Shown: one piece after another, positions 1 through 9,897 of the stretch
Layout: each line of letters starts with the position of its first letter
Position numbering within the stretch: position 1 is the first letter of the stretch
From: Haliscomenobacter sp.
GTDB lineage: Bacteria > Bacteroidota > Bacteroidia > Chitinophagales > Saprospiraceae
DNA length: 64,000 bases
Assembly (NCBI RefSeq): GCF_016718685.1
Contig: NZ_JADKCX010000010.1
Location: forward strand, 1 to 64,000
Reading direction: 5' to 3'
Made by a program: the position numbers and the translations under genes
Notes under the pieces: generated by a model
Databases searched by the model: none
What the model was told of the DNA's origin: nothing
Seen by the model: only the letters and a program-made list of their open reading frames with translations

Positions 1-8
1 CCTGAACC

Positions 9-2444
9 CTATTCTGTTTTCAGGCTCTTCACCGGATTCACCAAGGCTGCCCGAACGGACTGATAACTTACCGTCAGGAGGGTAATGGCCATGACGCCCA
101 GCCCGGCCACGACAAAAACCCACCATTTGATGTTGATGTGGTAGGCAAAGTCTGCCAACCATTGCTGTAAGAAATAGAGTGCAAGCGGGGTAGCAACTAC
201 CGCAGCGGCGAGCACCAGTATCGAGAAATTTTTGTTGAGCAAAAACACGATCTCCAAAGTAGAAGCTCCCAGCACTTTGCGTACGCCGATTTCTTTGGTT
301 CTTTGGACAATGGTCAGCGTAGCAATACCAAACAAACCGAGGCAAGCGATAAAGATGGCCAAGCCGGCGGCAAGGCTGATCATGCTGCTGAGGCGGCTTT
401 CGGATCGGTACAACTGGTCGATATTTTGATCAAGGAATGCGTAATCAAAAGCCTGTTCGGGTGCGGCTTGTTTCCAGGCCAAACGCAGGGTGGTAATGGC
501 CGCCTGTAGATTTTCCCCCGCAATTTTGACCGAAATTTTTGGCGTGGGTGAGTCATCAAAAGAGATGTCCGAGCTTTTTTGCACAATGCCAATGGGGTCG
601 GTAGCCAACAGCAGGGCATCCACTTTGGTGTGTAAACTTTCGAAGTTAAAATCCTTGGCAATGCCTATCACGGTATAGTCCTGAAAAGGCGCTTGCATGA
701 GCTGACCGACCGACAAGCCGAAGGCCTTGGCATAGGTCTGATTGATGATCACGGCCCTTTGATCTGCCTGGGTTGTATTCGAAAAATTGCGCCCTTCCAT
801 TAATTGAATGCCATACATGGTCAAAAACTTTTCGTCAACCCCGTTTGCCCGAAAGGTGCGAAACTGCTCAGTGCCTTGTTCTCGGTAGCCGACGTTCATC
901 CAACCTGGTGTGCCAAAAGTGTGGGTGGAAAGAGCCACCTCACCCATCCCGGGCTTGCCATTAAGCGCATTGCGCAGGCGGTCTGCTACTGTTTTACCCT
1001 CCACCCATTGATCCGTCAACCTTGCACCAGAGCGAGCATAAGGCAAAACCACAACTTGCTCTTTTTGATAGCCCAGATTTTTGTTTTGAATAAAACTCAT
1101 TTGTTGCTTCATCACCAGGGTACAAATGATGAGCAGAATAGACAGTACAAACTGAAAGCCAACCAATCCGCGCAATACCAGGTGCCGATTGTTACCCGTG
1201 ACGGCCAGAGAACCGCGCAAACTTTTGAGGGGCGAAAAAGCAGAAAGCACCAAGGATGGATACCCCCCGGCAAACAATCCGATCAGCAAAGTCAAGCCCC
1301 CCAATGCGCCAACGGTTTTGAGGGAATAAGCAATGGATAGTTTTTTATCGATCAGGGTATTAAAAGCGGGTAAGGCCAATTGAGCCAGCAGCAATCCAAC
1401 CCCTACGGCGAGCATGGCGGTAAGCACCGCCTCGCTCCAAAACTGTGCCATGAGTTGTCCCCGTCTGGCACCTGTGGTCTTGCGCACGCCCACCTCTTTG
1501 GCCCTCGACACCGAGCGTCCGATAGAAAGGGTGGTAAAATTGATGCATGCCAGCGCCAAAATGAGCAATGCAACACCCGCCAGAATGTAGGGATAACGAC
1601 TGTCACTGACATTGACAATACCTTCTGGGAAATCCTTGTTCAGGTGGATGTCGGAAAGCTCTTGCAGCCCCACGTGGTATTTACCCGGTTTGTAATCTGC
1701 CGCTACTTTGTTGTCGATAAATGGGGCAATTTTGGCTTCAAATTCCCGGGCCTGGTTTGCTTTTTGGAGCATGACGTAGGTTTCCACGTTCACATTGGTC
1801 CAACTCGCCATGCCTCCGGGCGACATAAACGTCTTGGTGATGGCAAAGGGAATGAGCAGATCGTAACGAATGCTCGAATTTTCTGGCGCTTTCTGAATGA
1901 TCCCGGATACCGTAAAATCTACCCACTGCTCGCCAATCTGGAGGCTGAGGTTTTTCCCAATGGGCGCGGGTTCACCAAAGTATTTTTCCGCCATTTCAGG
2001 GGTAATCACCACCGCGTGCAAATCGGCCAAAGCCCGATCGACATTGCCGCGAAGCAAGGGGAAGTCAAACATTTTCAGGAACTGAGGCTCTACCGCGTGT
2101 ACATTTTCCCGTTCCGTAAAATTGCCTTTTTTGATCTGGGCATTCAGGGTCAGGTAACGCGCCACCATAGCAATTTCTGGGAAATTATCGCGCAACTCCT
2201 GCCCCAACACATAAGGCGTGAGTGTATTAAAAAACACTTTATCAGGCGTGTATTCTTTTACCCAGGCGCGGTAAATGCGCTGGTGTTTGGCGTGGAATTG
2301 GTCAAAAGTCCATTCATTGTTGATGTACAGCACCAAAAGCACCACTACGCTGGTGCCAATGGATAAACAGGTCAGGTTGATAAAGGAATAAAGTTTGTTC
2401 TTAAGGAGGTTCCTGACAGCGATTTTGAGGTAGTTGCGGTACAT
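9..2444 (-). CDS. Orphan FtsX/MacB-type ABC transporter permease
   Basis: Predicted inner-membrane permease of 811 residues, the usual length for the Bacteroidota family with two MacB-like periplasmic cores and two FtsX domains. Visible are an N-terminal membrane segment (about residues 22-42), a long periplasmic domain (about 45-280), a cluster of three membrane segments (about 286-400), one near 428-446, a second periplasmic part, and three C-terminal segments. The family-typical cytoplasmic motifs RAKEVGVRK (about 314) and RTKEIGVRKVLGAS (about 727) flank the FtsX cores. The start MYRNYLK is shared with the other permeases here. No ATPase gene is adjacent, so the energy source and substrate are unknown. 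It is the most divergent of the complete permeases in the window: its first membrane segment lacks the IGGLAVG motif. A palindromic operator lies about 135 bp upstream. Confidence 0.93.
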   Translation of the reverse strand: MYRNYLKIAVRNLLKNKLYSFINLTCLSIGTSVVVLLVLYINNEWTFDQFHAKHQRIYRAWVKEYTPDKVFFNTLTPYVLGQELRDNFPEIAMVARYLTLNAQIKKGNFTERENVHAVEPQFLKMFDFPLLRGNVDRALADLHAVVITPEMAEKYFGEPAPIGKNLSLQIGEQWVDFTVSGIIQKAPENSSIRYDLLIPFAITKTFMSPGGMASWTNVNVETYVMLQKANQAREFEAKIAPFIDNKVAADYKPGKYHVGLQELSDIHLNKDFPEGIVNVSDSRYPYILAGVALLILALACINFTTLSIGRSVSRAKEVGVRKTTGARRGQLMAQFWSEAVLTAMLAVGVGLLLAQLALPAFNTLIDKKLSIAYSLKTVGALGGLTLLIGLFAGGYPSLVLSAFSPLKSLRGSLAVTGNNRHLVLRGLVGFQFVLSILLIICTLVMKQQMSFIQNKNLGYQKEQVVVLPYARSGARLTDQWVEGKTVADRLRNALNGKPGMGEVALSTHTFGTPGWMNVGYREQGTEQFRTFRANGVDEKFLTMYGIQLMEGRNFSNTTQADQRAVIINQTYAKAFGLSVGQLMQAPFQDYTVIGIAKDFNFESLHTKVDALLLATDPIGIVQKSSDISFDDSPTPKISVKIAGENLQAAITTLRLAWKQAAPEQAFDYAFLDQNIDQLYRSESRLSSMISLAAGLAIFIACLGLFGIATLTIVQRTKEIGVRKVLGASTLEIVFLLNKNFSILVLAAAVVATPLALYFLQQWLADFAYHINIKWWVFVVAGLGVMAITLLTVSYQSVRAALVNPVKSLKTE

Positions 2445-2563
2445 AGTTGGCGCGTTTAGGAGTGGTTGTAATAGACTAAGCCTTATTTTATTTTACCACT
2501 GCAAGTACCTTGCCAGTATCTAAAAACCCACCAACTACTTGATTTTAAGTGCGCTATCAAAAA

Positions 2564-2611
2564 AAAAGCGTACAATTAATGTCCAATACTGAACATTAAT
2601 TGTACGCTTTT
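2564..2611. promoter_or_regulatory. Perfect 19-bp-arm palindrome with permease operator
   Basis: Arms 2564-2582 and 2593-2611 are exact reverse complements. The centre holds the 16-bp dyad TGTCCAATACTGAACA (2580-2595), flanked on the permease-sense side by GCGTAC (2602-2607). The same dyad occurs before three other permease units, which favours an operator. It also lies only 34 bp past the stop of the DUF5916 gene, so it may double as a terminator. Confidence 0.65.
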
Positions 2612-2644
2612 GAACAGCTTTTTGCTGATGGTCCCAAAGTGAAT

Positions 2645-5138
2645 TTAGTCCTTTTTTGATTTTTTCCCTCTCAATTGCAGGTAATCAAAAAAGTAAATGA
2701 CTTTCAGCGAAAGGTTGTTGTTCTGATCGGCTTCCAGGGTATTGCCCAGGTTTTCGAAGTAGCCATCGCGGGGTGAATCCGCACCATAATAAGTCGCATT
2801 TTTCCAGACCACGTTCATGAAGCTACCTGGTGCAAACTGCCAGGTATACACCATGTCGATGTTGAAGTAGTTCACGTTGCGGTTGAAATTCTGGGTAATT
2901 TCGTTCGTGGGATTTAAGGAACCGTTGGGGTTAAGGGTGAAAAACGACTTGTTTTCCACGGTGCTCACATAATGACGCAGGCGGAAAGTAAGCCCCATTT
3001 TATTGGTAAAGTTGTACTTCAGGTTCAGCACGTTGTCGATGGTATTGATTTTGCGCAGCGCAAAGAGGATGCTCTGGTCACCCAGGATGCTGGTAAAGCC
3101 CACATTCTTGGGGCGAGGATTGAAACCCATGCGGTAGTTGATGGAAAACTTGCTGCTGAAGCGATAGGTTTGGCCAATAAATAAGTCCAAGCCATTGACA
3201 TCGTAGAAGTTGAAAAACTTACGTTCAAACAATTCCAGTACGACGGAGTATTTCTTAGCCTGGTTGGTTTCTACCCAGCCTCCAATGGTCACGCTGCTCC
3301 CCCGGCGAAACAGGTAACCTTCCCGACGAGGCTCATAAAAATCGTGCTCGTGTGGGCGGTAATTTAGCATCATACCAAACCACATCAGCTTTTTGGTTTG
3401 AGCATTCATATTGAACTGTACCCGAGAATTTTGGTAGGTACTTTCCAGGCCACCAATTGGCGCAAAGAGCGAGCTAATATGGGAGTTAAAGTTCAGAAAG
3501 AGGCGATTGTACCAACCCTTGGGTTCGTTGTAGCGGTAACCCACGTGCAGGTTGTGGTTGATGTAGTTGTTGTTGGTAAAATAGCCCAGGTCATTGCTGT
3601 TGAACTTGGTGTCGGCCAATTCCTGATTGTAATTGAAGGTGAACTTGCCACTGTTTTTGCCAAAATGCAGGGTATGTTGGTAGCCCGTCACGTTGCGCCC
3701 TTCTGCACCTTTGTGCGTCAAGTTGCTCAAGGCTGCTCCACCCGACAAATTATAGGTGTTCTTTTTATCAAAAAAACTAAAAAGCCCGGCGCTTACATTG
3801 GCGTTGTAGTTGCTACTCCCCCGCAATACACTGGTATTGATGAAGCTGACACTGGAGTTGTTTTTGAGGGTTTGATCCAGTACCAGGATGTTGTAGTTGG
3901 TGAGGGGGTCGGTCTCTACTTGCCGGATACTTTTGGTTTCCAGGTTTTCGATGCTGGCAAATTGCGCCCGCGTAATGGCATTGAGCACCCCGATGCCCAG
4001 TCCATTTTTGGTGCGGCCCGAAATTTTGGAGGCGTTGATCAGCTTGGACTCGGTGGGGTTGGTCAATACTTTTTCGCTGTCATCCACATTCTCGTAGGCT
4101 TTGTGCAAGTTGATGGGACGGCCACCAATCCGGCGCGAATACACCAGGTTGCCTTTGCCAAAAAGCTCGGTTCCCTCGGTGAAAAAAGCACGGTTTTCGT
4201 TGAATTTTACTTCAAAAGGGGTGAGGTTGAGCACCTGGTTGTCACTTTGTACCTGGCCAAAATCGGGGATCAGCGTCGCGTCCAAGGTAAAGGCCTGGTT
4301 GAGCCCCAACTTGAGATCAAGCCCCCCGGAAACCTGGCTGGTCCAATTGTTCTGCCCAGGCAGATTGGCTGGAAAATGGTTGCCGTAGATCGAAAAATAA
4401 GGGGACAATTGCAAGCGCAAGGGCGGTTTGATGTCGGTAATGCCCGTCCAGGTGCCTTCCTGGGTCAAAAAACCGTTGACGTTGGGATCGATGGCGCTCC
4501 AGGTGTATTGTTGCTCGGTTTTGCGGCGGCGGCGGGTGATGTTCAAACCCCAATCCTGGACTTTATCCTTGCTGAAACGGATCGCGGAATAGGGTAGGAA
4601 CATTTCAAACGTCCAGCCTTTGTCGTGCAGCACTACCGCGCTTTTCCATACCGCATTCCAGCTGAAATCTTCGCCCCCGTTGTTGCTGTTTTGGTTGGAA
4701 GTCATTTTGGCGTCCCACTGTTCGCCCAAGGGGGTCACAAAGTATTCAAAGCCGTTGAGTTGGTCATTGTACGTGTCAAAAATGAGGCCGATGTAGTCGT
4801 TCATACCAAAGCCATCGCGCCCGGATAATTCTTTGGCAATGCTGTCCACATTGCGTTCGTAGCAGGTGCCTCCAAAATAAATGCCCTGGTCGTCGTACAT
4901 CAGGAAGGATTCGGTACGGTTTTCAAAAGCTTCCACACGCCCAACTACTGGGCGAAATTATATATTCTTCGGCTTTGGCAGCGTCTTGCCAGGCGGCTTC
5001 GTCTAGCTTGCCATCAATGAGCACGCGTTTGGTCGTACGTTGCGCTGTGAGTTTTTTAGGCGTGATTTGCCCGAACAAAATAGAAGTAGTAAGCAGAGCG
5101 GTGGCTACAGTAAGGCACCACAGAAACCTGTTTGTCAT
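2645..5138 (-). CDS. DUF5916 family protein with CBM9-like N-terminus (frameshifted)
   Basis: Exported protein of about 830 residues. The start at 5138 gives a signal peptide (MTNRFLWCLTVATALLTTS) and the opening of a CBM9-like domain (VLIDGKLDEAAW). The frame then closes early. The rest of the protein reads from about 4948 in another frame (VVGRVEAFENRTES), followed by a long beta-rich C-terminal domain of the DUF5916 type that resembles an outer-membrane barrel. Removing one base near 4949 joins the two parts smoothly, so the GTG at 4936 is not a true start. The family is common in Bacteroidota; its function is unknown. A second, intact member is at 38094-40289. It is transcribed toward the permease at 9-2444, but the palindrome between them suggests separate units. 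Whether the frameshift is biological or a base-calling error cannot be decided here. Confidence 0.85.
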
Positions 5139-5478
5139 GGTTAGTCGGATGAGAGTTTTAAGAGAGCCTGTTTAAACAGGCTCTAAATCGGGTGTTACTT
5201 GATTTCAAGTAAAGACAGTTCTTTTGTACCAGTTGCATGGCAATCGTAAGTATACCAAGGCTCATGCGACCAGGGTTGATATTGGGGTAAGGTTTCTTCA
5301 CCAAAATTTGTACCAAGAAATTAAATGATTGTTTGTGCTGTTTTTACACAAATTAATAAAATAAAGACTGTTCATTTTCGTACGAAACAGTGTTCGAAAA
5401 AAAAATACACATGTCCCAATCCACTCACCTATTTTATTCCGTAGCTATGTATGGATTCAACTACTAAATCAAATTAAC
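5139..5478. other. Divergent intergenic region with two short palindromes
   Basis: AT-rich spacer between the divergent DUF5916 and DUF4394 genes, so both promoters should lie here. It contains a perfect 22-bp palindrome at 5163-5184 (half AGAGCCTGTTT) and an 18-bp one at 5195-5212 (TTACTTGA-TT-TCAAGTAA). A degenerate relative of the first lies at 58293-58325. No coding potential is seen. Confidence 0.6.
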
Positions 5479-7046
5479 ATGCTACCAAATCAAATTAAAC
5501 TTGGTACAGCACTGCTGCTATCAGGTATGCTGACCTTTTTTGCCTGCACCAAGAACAGGACGTACTTTCAAGTGATGGGACAGTCCTCTCCTCCTTGGAA
5601 ATCAAAAAGTTTTACCAAGAGCTTTATGCAAAAGATGTGAATGTTTTTGCCCTGGTCGACAGCAATATGCTCGTACAATATGCTGCGATTCAGACGCTCA
5701 ATGAAGAAAAAACGGTGGCCATTACCGGCTTGCAAAGTGGTGAGAAAATACTGGCCATTGATTTTCGCCCAGCCAGTGGCCAACTGTATGGGGTGAGTAA
5801 CCAGAGCCGGATGTACATCATCAATCAAAATACTGGTGTTGCCGTTGCGGTTAGTGCCACGCCATTTACGCCTGCCATCAGCGGCACTCAGGTTGGGTTT
5901 GACTTCAACCCTACGGTGGATAGAATCCGTTTGGTGACCAACACTGGTCAAAACCTGCGCCTGCATCCAGAAACTGGTGCCGTAGTCTTTACGGATGGGA
6001 ACCTGAACCCAAGTACCACTGGGGTCGTTGCGGTCGCATATACCAACAGTTTTGCTGGCGCTACCAGCACTACCCTCTATGATATTGATGTGGCCAGCGA
6101 CAAACTGTACATCCAAAATCCGCCAAATAACGGAACTCTCGTAGAGGTTGGTGCTTTAGGCATTGATCTGGTGGGCGAAGGGGGTTTTGATATTTCGCCT
6201 AAAAATGATGTAGCCATGGCGGTATTTTCGGCCAACGGCACGGGGGATGATACGCCTAGTTTTTATAGCATTGACCTGAAAACAGGCTTGGCCATGAATG
6301 TAGGAAAAGCCAAAAAGAACGTCATCGATCTTGCCATTCCAACTACATTGGTGGCCTATTCGATATCGGGCGGAACCAATCTGTTCATCTTTAACCCACA
6401 GGCTGCGGGAAGCCGCATCATCAAGCCGATCACTGGTTTGCAAAGTGGTGAAACGGTTTTGGGCGTTGACATGCGCCCTGCGACTGGTCAATTGTATGCC
6501 TTGGGCAGCTCTAGCCGCATTTATACCATCAATACGGCCAATGGTGCCGCAACTGCAGTAGGGACTGGCTTTACCCCAGCACTGAGTGGCACTCAGTTTG
6601 GCTTTGATTTCAACCCAACCGTTGACCGGATCAGGGTGGTCAGCAACACGGGGCAAAACCTGCGCCTGCATCCTACTTTAGGAACCGCAGTGTTTACGGA
6701 CGGTGCCCTCAATCCCGGTAGCCCGGCGGTAGATGCCGTAGCGTACACCAACAATTTTGCGGGGGCGACGACTACCACATTGTATAACCTTGATTTCGAA
6801 ACGAATTCGCTGTACATCCAGGCTCCACCGAACGATGGCAAACTTACCCTGGTTGGTGGTTTGGGTGTAAATGTAGGTTCAGGCAATGGATTTGACATTG
6901 GCGGCACTACGGGCAAAGCCTACGCCATTTTGAAAACTGGCACCGTTGCCAGTCTTTATTCCATCAATCTGACTACGGGCAAAGCCATTCGATTGATCGG
7001 GATCTCTACGGATACCAATGGATTCGCGTTAGGAAATGGATTCTGA
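5479..7046 (+). CDS. DUF4394 domain lipoprotein, internally duplicated (frameshifted near 5552)
   Basis: Predicted exported protein of about 520 residues. The ATG at 5479 gives a lipoprotein-type signal (LLLSGMLTFFAC, Cys at 5545-5547). One A is missing near 5551-5552; restoring it joins this signal to the long frame that runs to 7046. The mature part has two homologous halves. The first begins ITGLQSGEKILAIDFRP and the second ITGLQSGETVLGVDMRP, and each holds GFDFNPTVDRIR and TGQNLRLHP, typical of DUF4394. The repeated short blocks suggest a beta-propeller-like fold, probably anchored in a membrane or exported; the function is unknown. It is a single-gene unit with a strong terminator directly downstream. 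The ATG at 5595 inside the long frame would drop the signal and is unlikely to be the real start. Confidence 0.85.
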
Positions 7047-7078
7047 TTTTTTCAATTAATAGGATGGTTTAAGCGTTT

Positions 7079-7110
7079 AGCAGGGTAAGGAGTTGGCTCC
7101 TTACCCTGCT
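7079..7110 (+). terminator. Intrinsic terminator after the DUF4394 gene
   Basis: Perfect 13-bp stem AGCAGGGTAAGGA (7079-7091) pairs with 7098-7110 across a 6-base loop, followed by a T-rich tract. It lies 33 bp past the stop codon. Confidence 0.85.
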
Positions 7111-7230
7111 CTATTTTTATACAAAAGTATTGTAGCTGAAATGGACAAAGCATTACGACAACAAACCTGCGGAGATTAGGAATTCTAAGTCCCAACCTTC
7201 AGCAAACCGTAAAACCTTAACTGTTACATT

Positions 7231-7971
7231 ATGACAACCTTCATACATATAATGATATTGGCTTTTACCACTTTACTATTAAATTGTAACGGAAAGACAG
7301 AAAATCACCGATTAAATACTTCAAAGCAAGACACTATAATTGTAAATGAGAAATCAAAAGTTTTAGACAACCCTAAAGGTTTGATCAAAAACTACAATGG
7401 TGAAAACAACAAGCTATTTGTATTTGTTGGACAAAAACTTTCAGTAGACCCGTTACCACATAAAGAGGGTTTGATGGATGGAGGATTTAAGGCAGAATAT
7501 TTAATTCTTCAAAAAGTGTATGGCAATTTTTTGAATGACACAATTGAATTTGTAGCATATGACCATTATGGAATTCCACCGTTTTCAAAATTTGAAAATG
7601 TATTACTATTTGTATCTGCTGATAGCGGACTTTACTACCATCAAAAATATATGTACAATGACGTTTACCAAACAAAAGGAGGAAAGTGGGCAGGGACTTA
7701 TGCGGAATATGACTATGGACACGCATATAATAAGCACACGAAAGTGAAACCGATTAAAATTGATTTCATCAAAGAGATTTCTTACCCAACTAAAATTGTA
7801 AGAAGTGACAGCCAAATAGTTACTATTGCTTATCCCAAGCCTTATTTTAAAACTGTGGGCGACAAAGCAATCGCTATTTATGGAAATTATGTTGACGAGC
7901 TTTTTGTTTTAAAACGAGACGGTTACTTGACGGCAAGAGGAATTTTTGAACCCAAACATAAAAAAGACTAA
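7231..7971 (+). CDS. Hypothetical lipoprotein, AT-rich
   Basis: 246-residue protein that I cannot assign to a family. The N-terminus MTTFIHIMILAFTTLLLNC looks like a lipoprotein signal with the Cys near residue 19, so the product is probably membrane-anchored on the outside. The remainder is mixed alpha/beta with many Lys, Tyr and Asp and no motif I recognise. Base composition is clearly more AT-rich than the flanking genes, and a short AT-rich leader precedes it, which suggests a recent acquisition. It follows the terminated DUF4394 gene and precedes the nuclease-like gene at 8027 by about 55 bp, so it could be transcribed with that gene. Confidence 0.75.
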   Translation: MTTFIHIMILAFTTLLLNCNGKTENHRLNTSKQDTIIVNEKSKVLDNPKGLIKNYNGENNKLFVFVGQKLSVDPLPHKEGLMDGGFKAEYLILQKVYGNFLNDTIEFVAYDHYGIPPFSKFENVLLFVSADSGLYYHQKYMYNDVYQTKGGKWAGTYAEYDYGHAYNKHTKVKPIKIDFIKEISYPTKIVRSDSQIVTIAYPKPYFKTVGDKAIAIYGNYVDELFVLKRDGYLTARGIFEPKHKKD

Positions 7972-8026
7972 AGGCATGAACGACCTAAAATGACAACCCT
8001 GCAAGGAACAAACATAACAATCAAAA

Positions 8027-8739
8027 ATGAAATTAATCACCTGGAATTGCCAAGGCGCATTTAGAAAAAAAGCAGCCCAGATTTTGTTGCAGCGACCCGA
8101 TATTCTGGTGATTCCAGAATGTGAGCACCCCGATAAATTGGTTTTCAACTCGACCACGCCAGCTCCCAATGACCTGCTTTGGGTTGGCGACAACGTACAC
8201 AAAGGACTTGGCGTCTTTTCCTACGGTGATTATAAGTTTCAGCTGCACGAACAACACAACGCAGCCCTGAAAATCATTTTACCCATTGCGGTGACGGGCG
8301 GGCAATTTGACTTTACCCTTTTTGCCATTTGGGCCAACAATCGCCAGGATCCGGATGGACAATACGTGGAGCAAATCTGGAAAGCGCTGCACCATTATGA
8401 ACACCTTTTAGACAGTGAACGGGCATCTTAACAGGCGACTTTAACAGCAACACCATTTGGGACAGGCCCCGTCGGAAGGGCAACCATTCAGCCGTAGTGG
8501 ACAAGTTGGCCGAGAAAAATATTCACAGCGTTTATCACGGGTATTTGAATCAGGAACAAGGCAAAGAAAATGACCCGACATTTTACCTCTACCGCAATAA
8601 AGAGAAACCTTATCACATCGATTATTGCTTCACCTCCGCTGAGCTCTACCACAAAGTAAAGGAGGTAGAAATAGGAAAATACGAACAGTGGATAAACTAT
8701 AGCGATCATACCCCATTAATGGTTAACTTTGGAGAATGA
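8027..8739 (+). CDS. Endonuclease/exonuclease/phosphatase family protein (frameshifted)
   Basis: Starts MKLITWNCQGAFRKK, the typical WNCxG opening of the EEP fold (DNase I/exonuclease III/phosphatase superfamily). The metal-site glutamate is likely in VIPECEHP. One missing base near 8420-8425 breaks the frame. After correction the protein continues LTGDFNSNTIWD, the conserved GDFN active-site motif, then IDYCF and SDHTPL, the canonical C-terminal catalytic SDH. Every key EEP motif is therefore present across the break, giving about 237 residues. It is probably a metal-dependent phosphodiesterase or nuclease; the substrate is unknown. Its stop overlaps the tspO start by 4 bp (ATGA), indicating translational coupling. 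Confidence 0.82.
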
Positions 8740-9246
8740 CAACAACAACTCCAATGCGCAAACAACGCAACGCATCCTCCATCTGGAAATTAATCATTGC
8801 CATCCTCACTTGTGAGGCAATTGGATTCACCAGCGGCTTAATTGGCAGTGCGGCCATGAATTCCTGGTTTGACAATCTCCAAAAACCTTCCTGGAATCCT
8901 CCGGCCTATCTTTTTGCTCCAGTATGGACTCTTTTGTATGCCCTCATGGGTATTGCTTTTTGGCTCATTTGGAAAAACGAAACCGCTGAAGCCAACAAAC
9001 GCAGCGCCTATGTTGCATTTGCTTTACAACTCTTCCTCAATTTTTGGTGGAGCATCATTTTTTTTCAAATTACAGTCACCATTTTTTGCCTTGATCGAGA
9101 TTCTCCTGATGTTGTTGGCGATCCTTTTGACGATCTTCCACTTCTCGAAAATCTCAAAAACAGCAGGATGGCTGCTTGTTCCATATGTTTTATGGGTGTC
9201 CTTTGCCAGTTTTTTGAATTATACCCTTTGGAGTCTAAATTATTGA
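8736..9246 (+). CDS. tspO: TspO/MBR family tryptophan-rich sensory protein (frameshifted)
   Basis: Integral membrane protein of the TspO/translocator family, which binds porphyrins and related ligands. Family hallmarks visible: W.NLQKPSWNPPAYLFAPVW, LYALMGIAFWLIW and LFLNFWWS. The frame breaks at a run of eight T (9058-9065). Removing one T continues smoothly as IIFFKLQSPFFALIEILL and ends LNYTLWSLNY at 9246, the expected conserved C-terminus. The corrected length of about 169 residues with five membrane segments matches the family. Coupled to the upstream nuclease gene by an ATGA overlap, and followed 3 bp later by a Crp/Fnr regulator. Confidence 0.9.
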
Positions 9247-9249
9247 ACA

Positions 9250-9897
9250 ATGGAGAACAAATTTGTACAACACTTTCCAAAATTAGCCCACCTTTCCGCA
9301 GAAGAGGCAGCCGCGATAGCCGAAAGTATGCGTGTGGAAACCTACAAAAAAGGCACCATGCTCTTACGGGAAGGACAGATTCAAGTTAATTCCTACTTCA
9401 TTCTGGAAGGCTGCATCAGAGAGTACATTTTAATCGATGGCGAAGAAAAAACGACCAACTTTTTCACCGAAGAACAATGGGTGATTTCCTTGGGCAATTT
9501 TAGCACCCCAAGCCCGGCCACACACAACCTGGTCTGTGTAGAAGACACCTCGGTGTCGATTGGGAATGAGCGCGAAGCCCAGGAAATGTTCAAAAGGTTT
9601 CCCCGCTTTGAAACCATCTCCCGAGCGGTAGTCGAAGCTGCTTTTGCGGAACAAAAACAAGCCTTGACTGCTTACCTGACCGACTCGCCGGAACAGCGGT
9701 ATTTGAAATTGTTGAACACCCGTCCCGATTTATTCCAACGAATACCGCAATACCAACTGGCGAGTTATCTGGGGGTAAAACCAGAGTCTTTGAGCAGAAT
9801 TCGGAAAAGACTGAATCAGAAACCTTTAAACCGTAATGACCAAATTCCCTTTTTTGTGCCCTTTTTCAACGTACTGATGCGCCGCTGCAAGTTGTGA
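9250..9897 (+). CDS. Crp/Fnr family transcriptional regulator
   Basis: 215-residue one-component regulator. Residues about 15-130 form the cyclic-nucleotide-binding-like beta barrel (KGTMLLREGQ, LEGCIREY, DGEEKTTNFF). The C-terminal helix-turn-helix holds YLGVKPESLSRIRKR, the Crp-type recognition helix. There are no Fnr-type cysteines, so no iron-sulfur cluster is implied; the ligand is unknown. It starts 3 bp after the tspO stop and is convergent with the MDR oxidoreductase, overlapping its 3' end by about 70 bp. Since the family normally ends soon after SRIRKR, the last ~25 residues may come from an unseen indel. A close paralogue at 51715 sits beside another MDR gene and permease pair. Candidate targets are the TGTYCR-N4-YGRACA dyads before the permease operons. 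Confidence 0.9.
   Translation: MENKFVQHFPKLAHLSAEEAAAIAESMRVETYKKGTMLLREGQIQVNSYFILEGCIREYILIDGEEKTTNFFTEEQWVISLGNFSTPSPATHNLVCVEDTSVSIGNEREAQEMFKRFPRFETISRAVVEAAFAEQKQALTAYLTDSPEQRYLKLLNTRPDLFQRIPQYQLASYLGVKPESLSRIRKRLNQKPLNRNDQIPFFVPFFNVLMRRCKL

Noticed and set aside
1380..2366. 328-residue plus-strand open frame
   Set aside because: Antisense to the conserved permease at 9-2444; its composition has no family character.
3398..4597. 399-residue plus-strand open frame
   Set aside because: It lies antisense inside the DUF5916 gene, has no recognisable domain and shows the valine/glycine-rich look of a shadow frame.
7141..7230. Integron attC site before the AT-rich gene
   Set aside because: No clear R'' and R' boxes with a palindromic structure could be found, and no integrase is visible.
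9056..9066. Programmed ribosomal frameshifting in tspO and the other broken genes
   Set aside because: The affected families are not known to use it, the direction of shift varies and no slippery site plus structure recurs. Base-calling error explains all cases.
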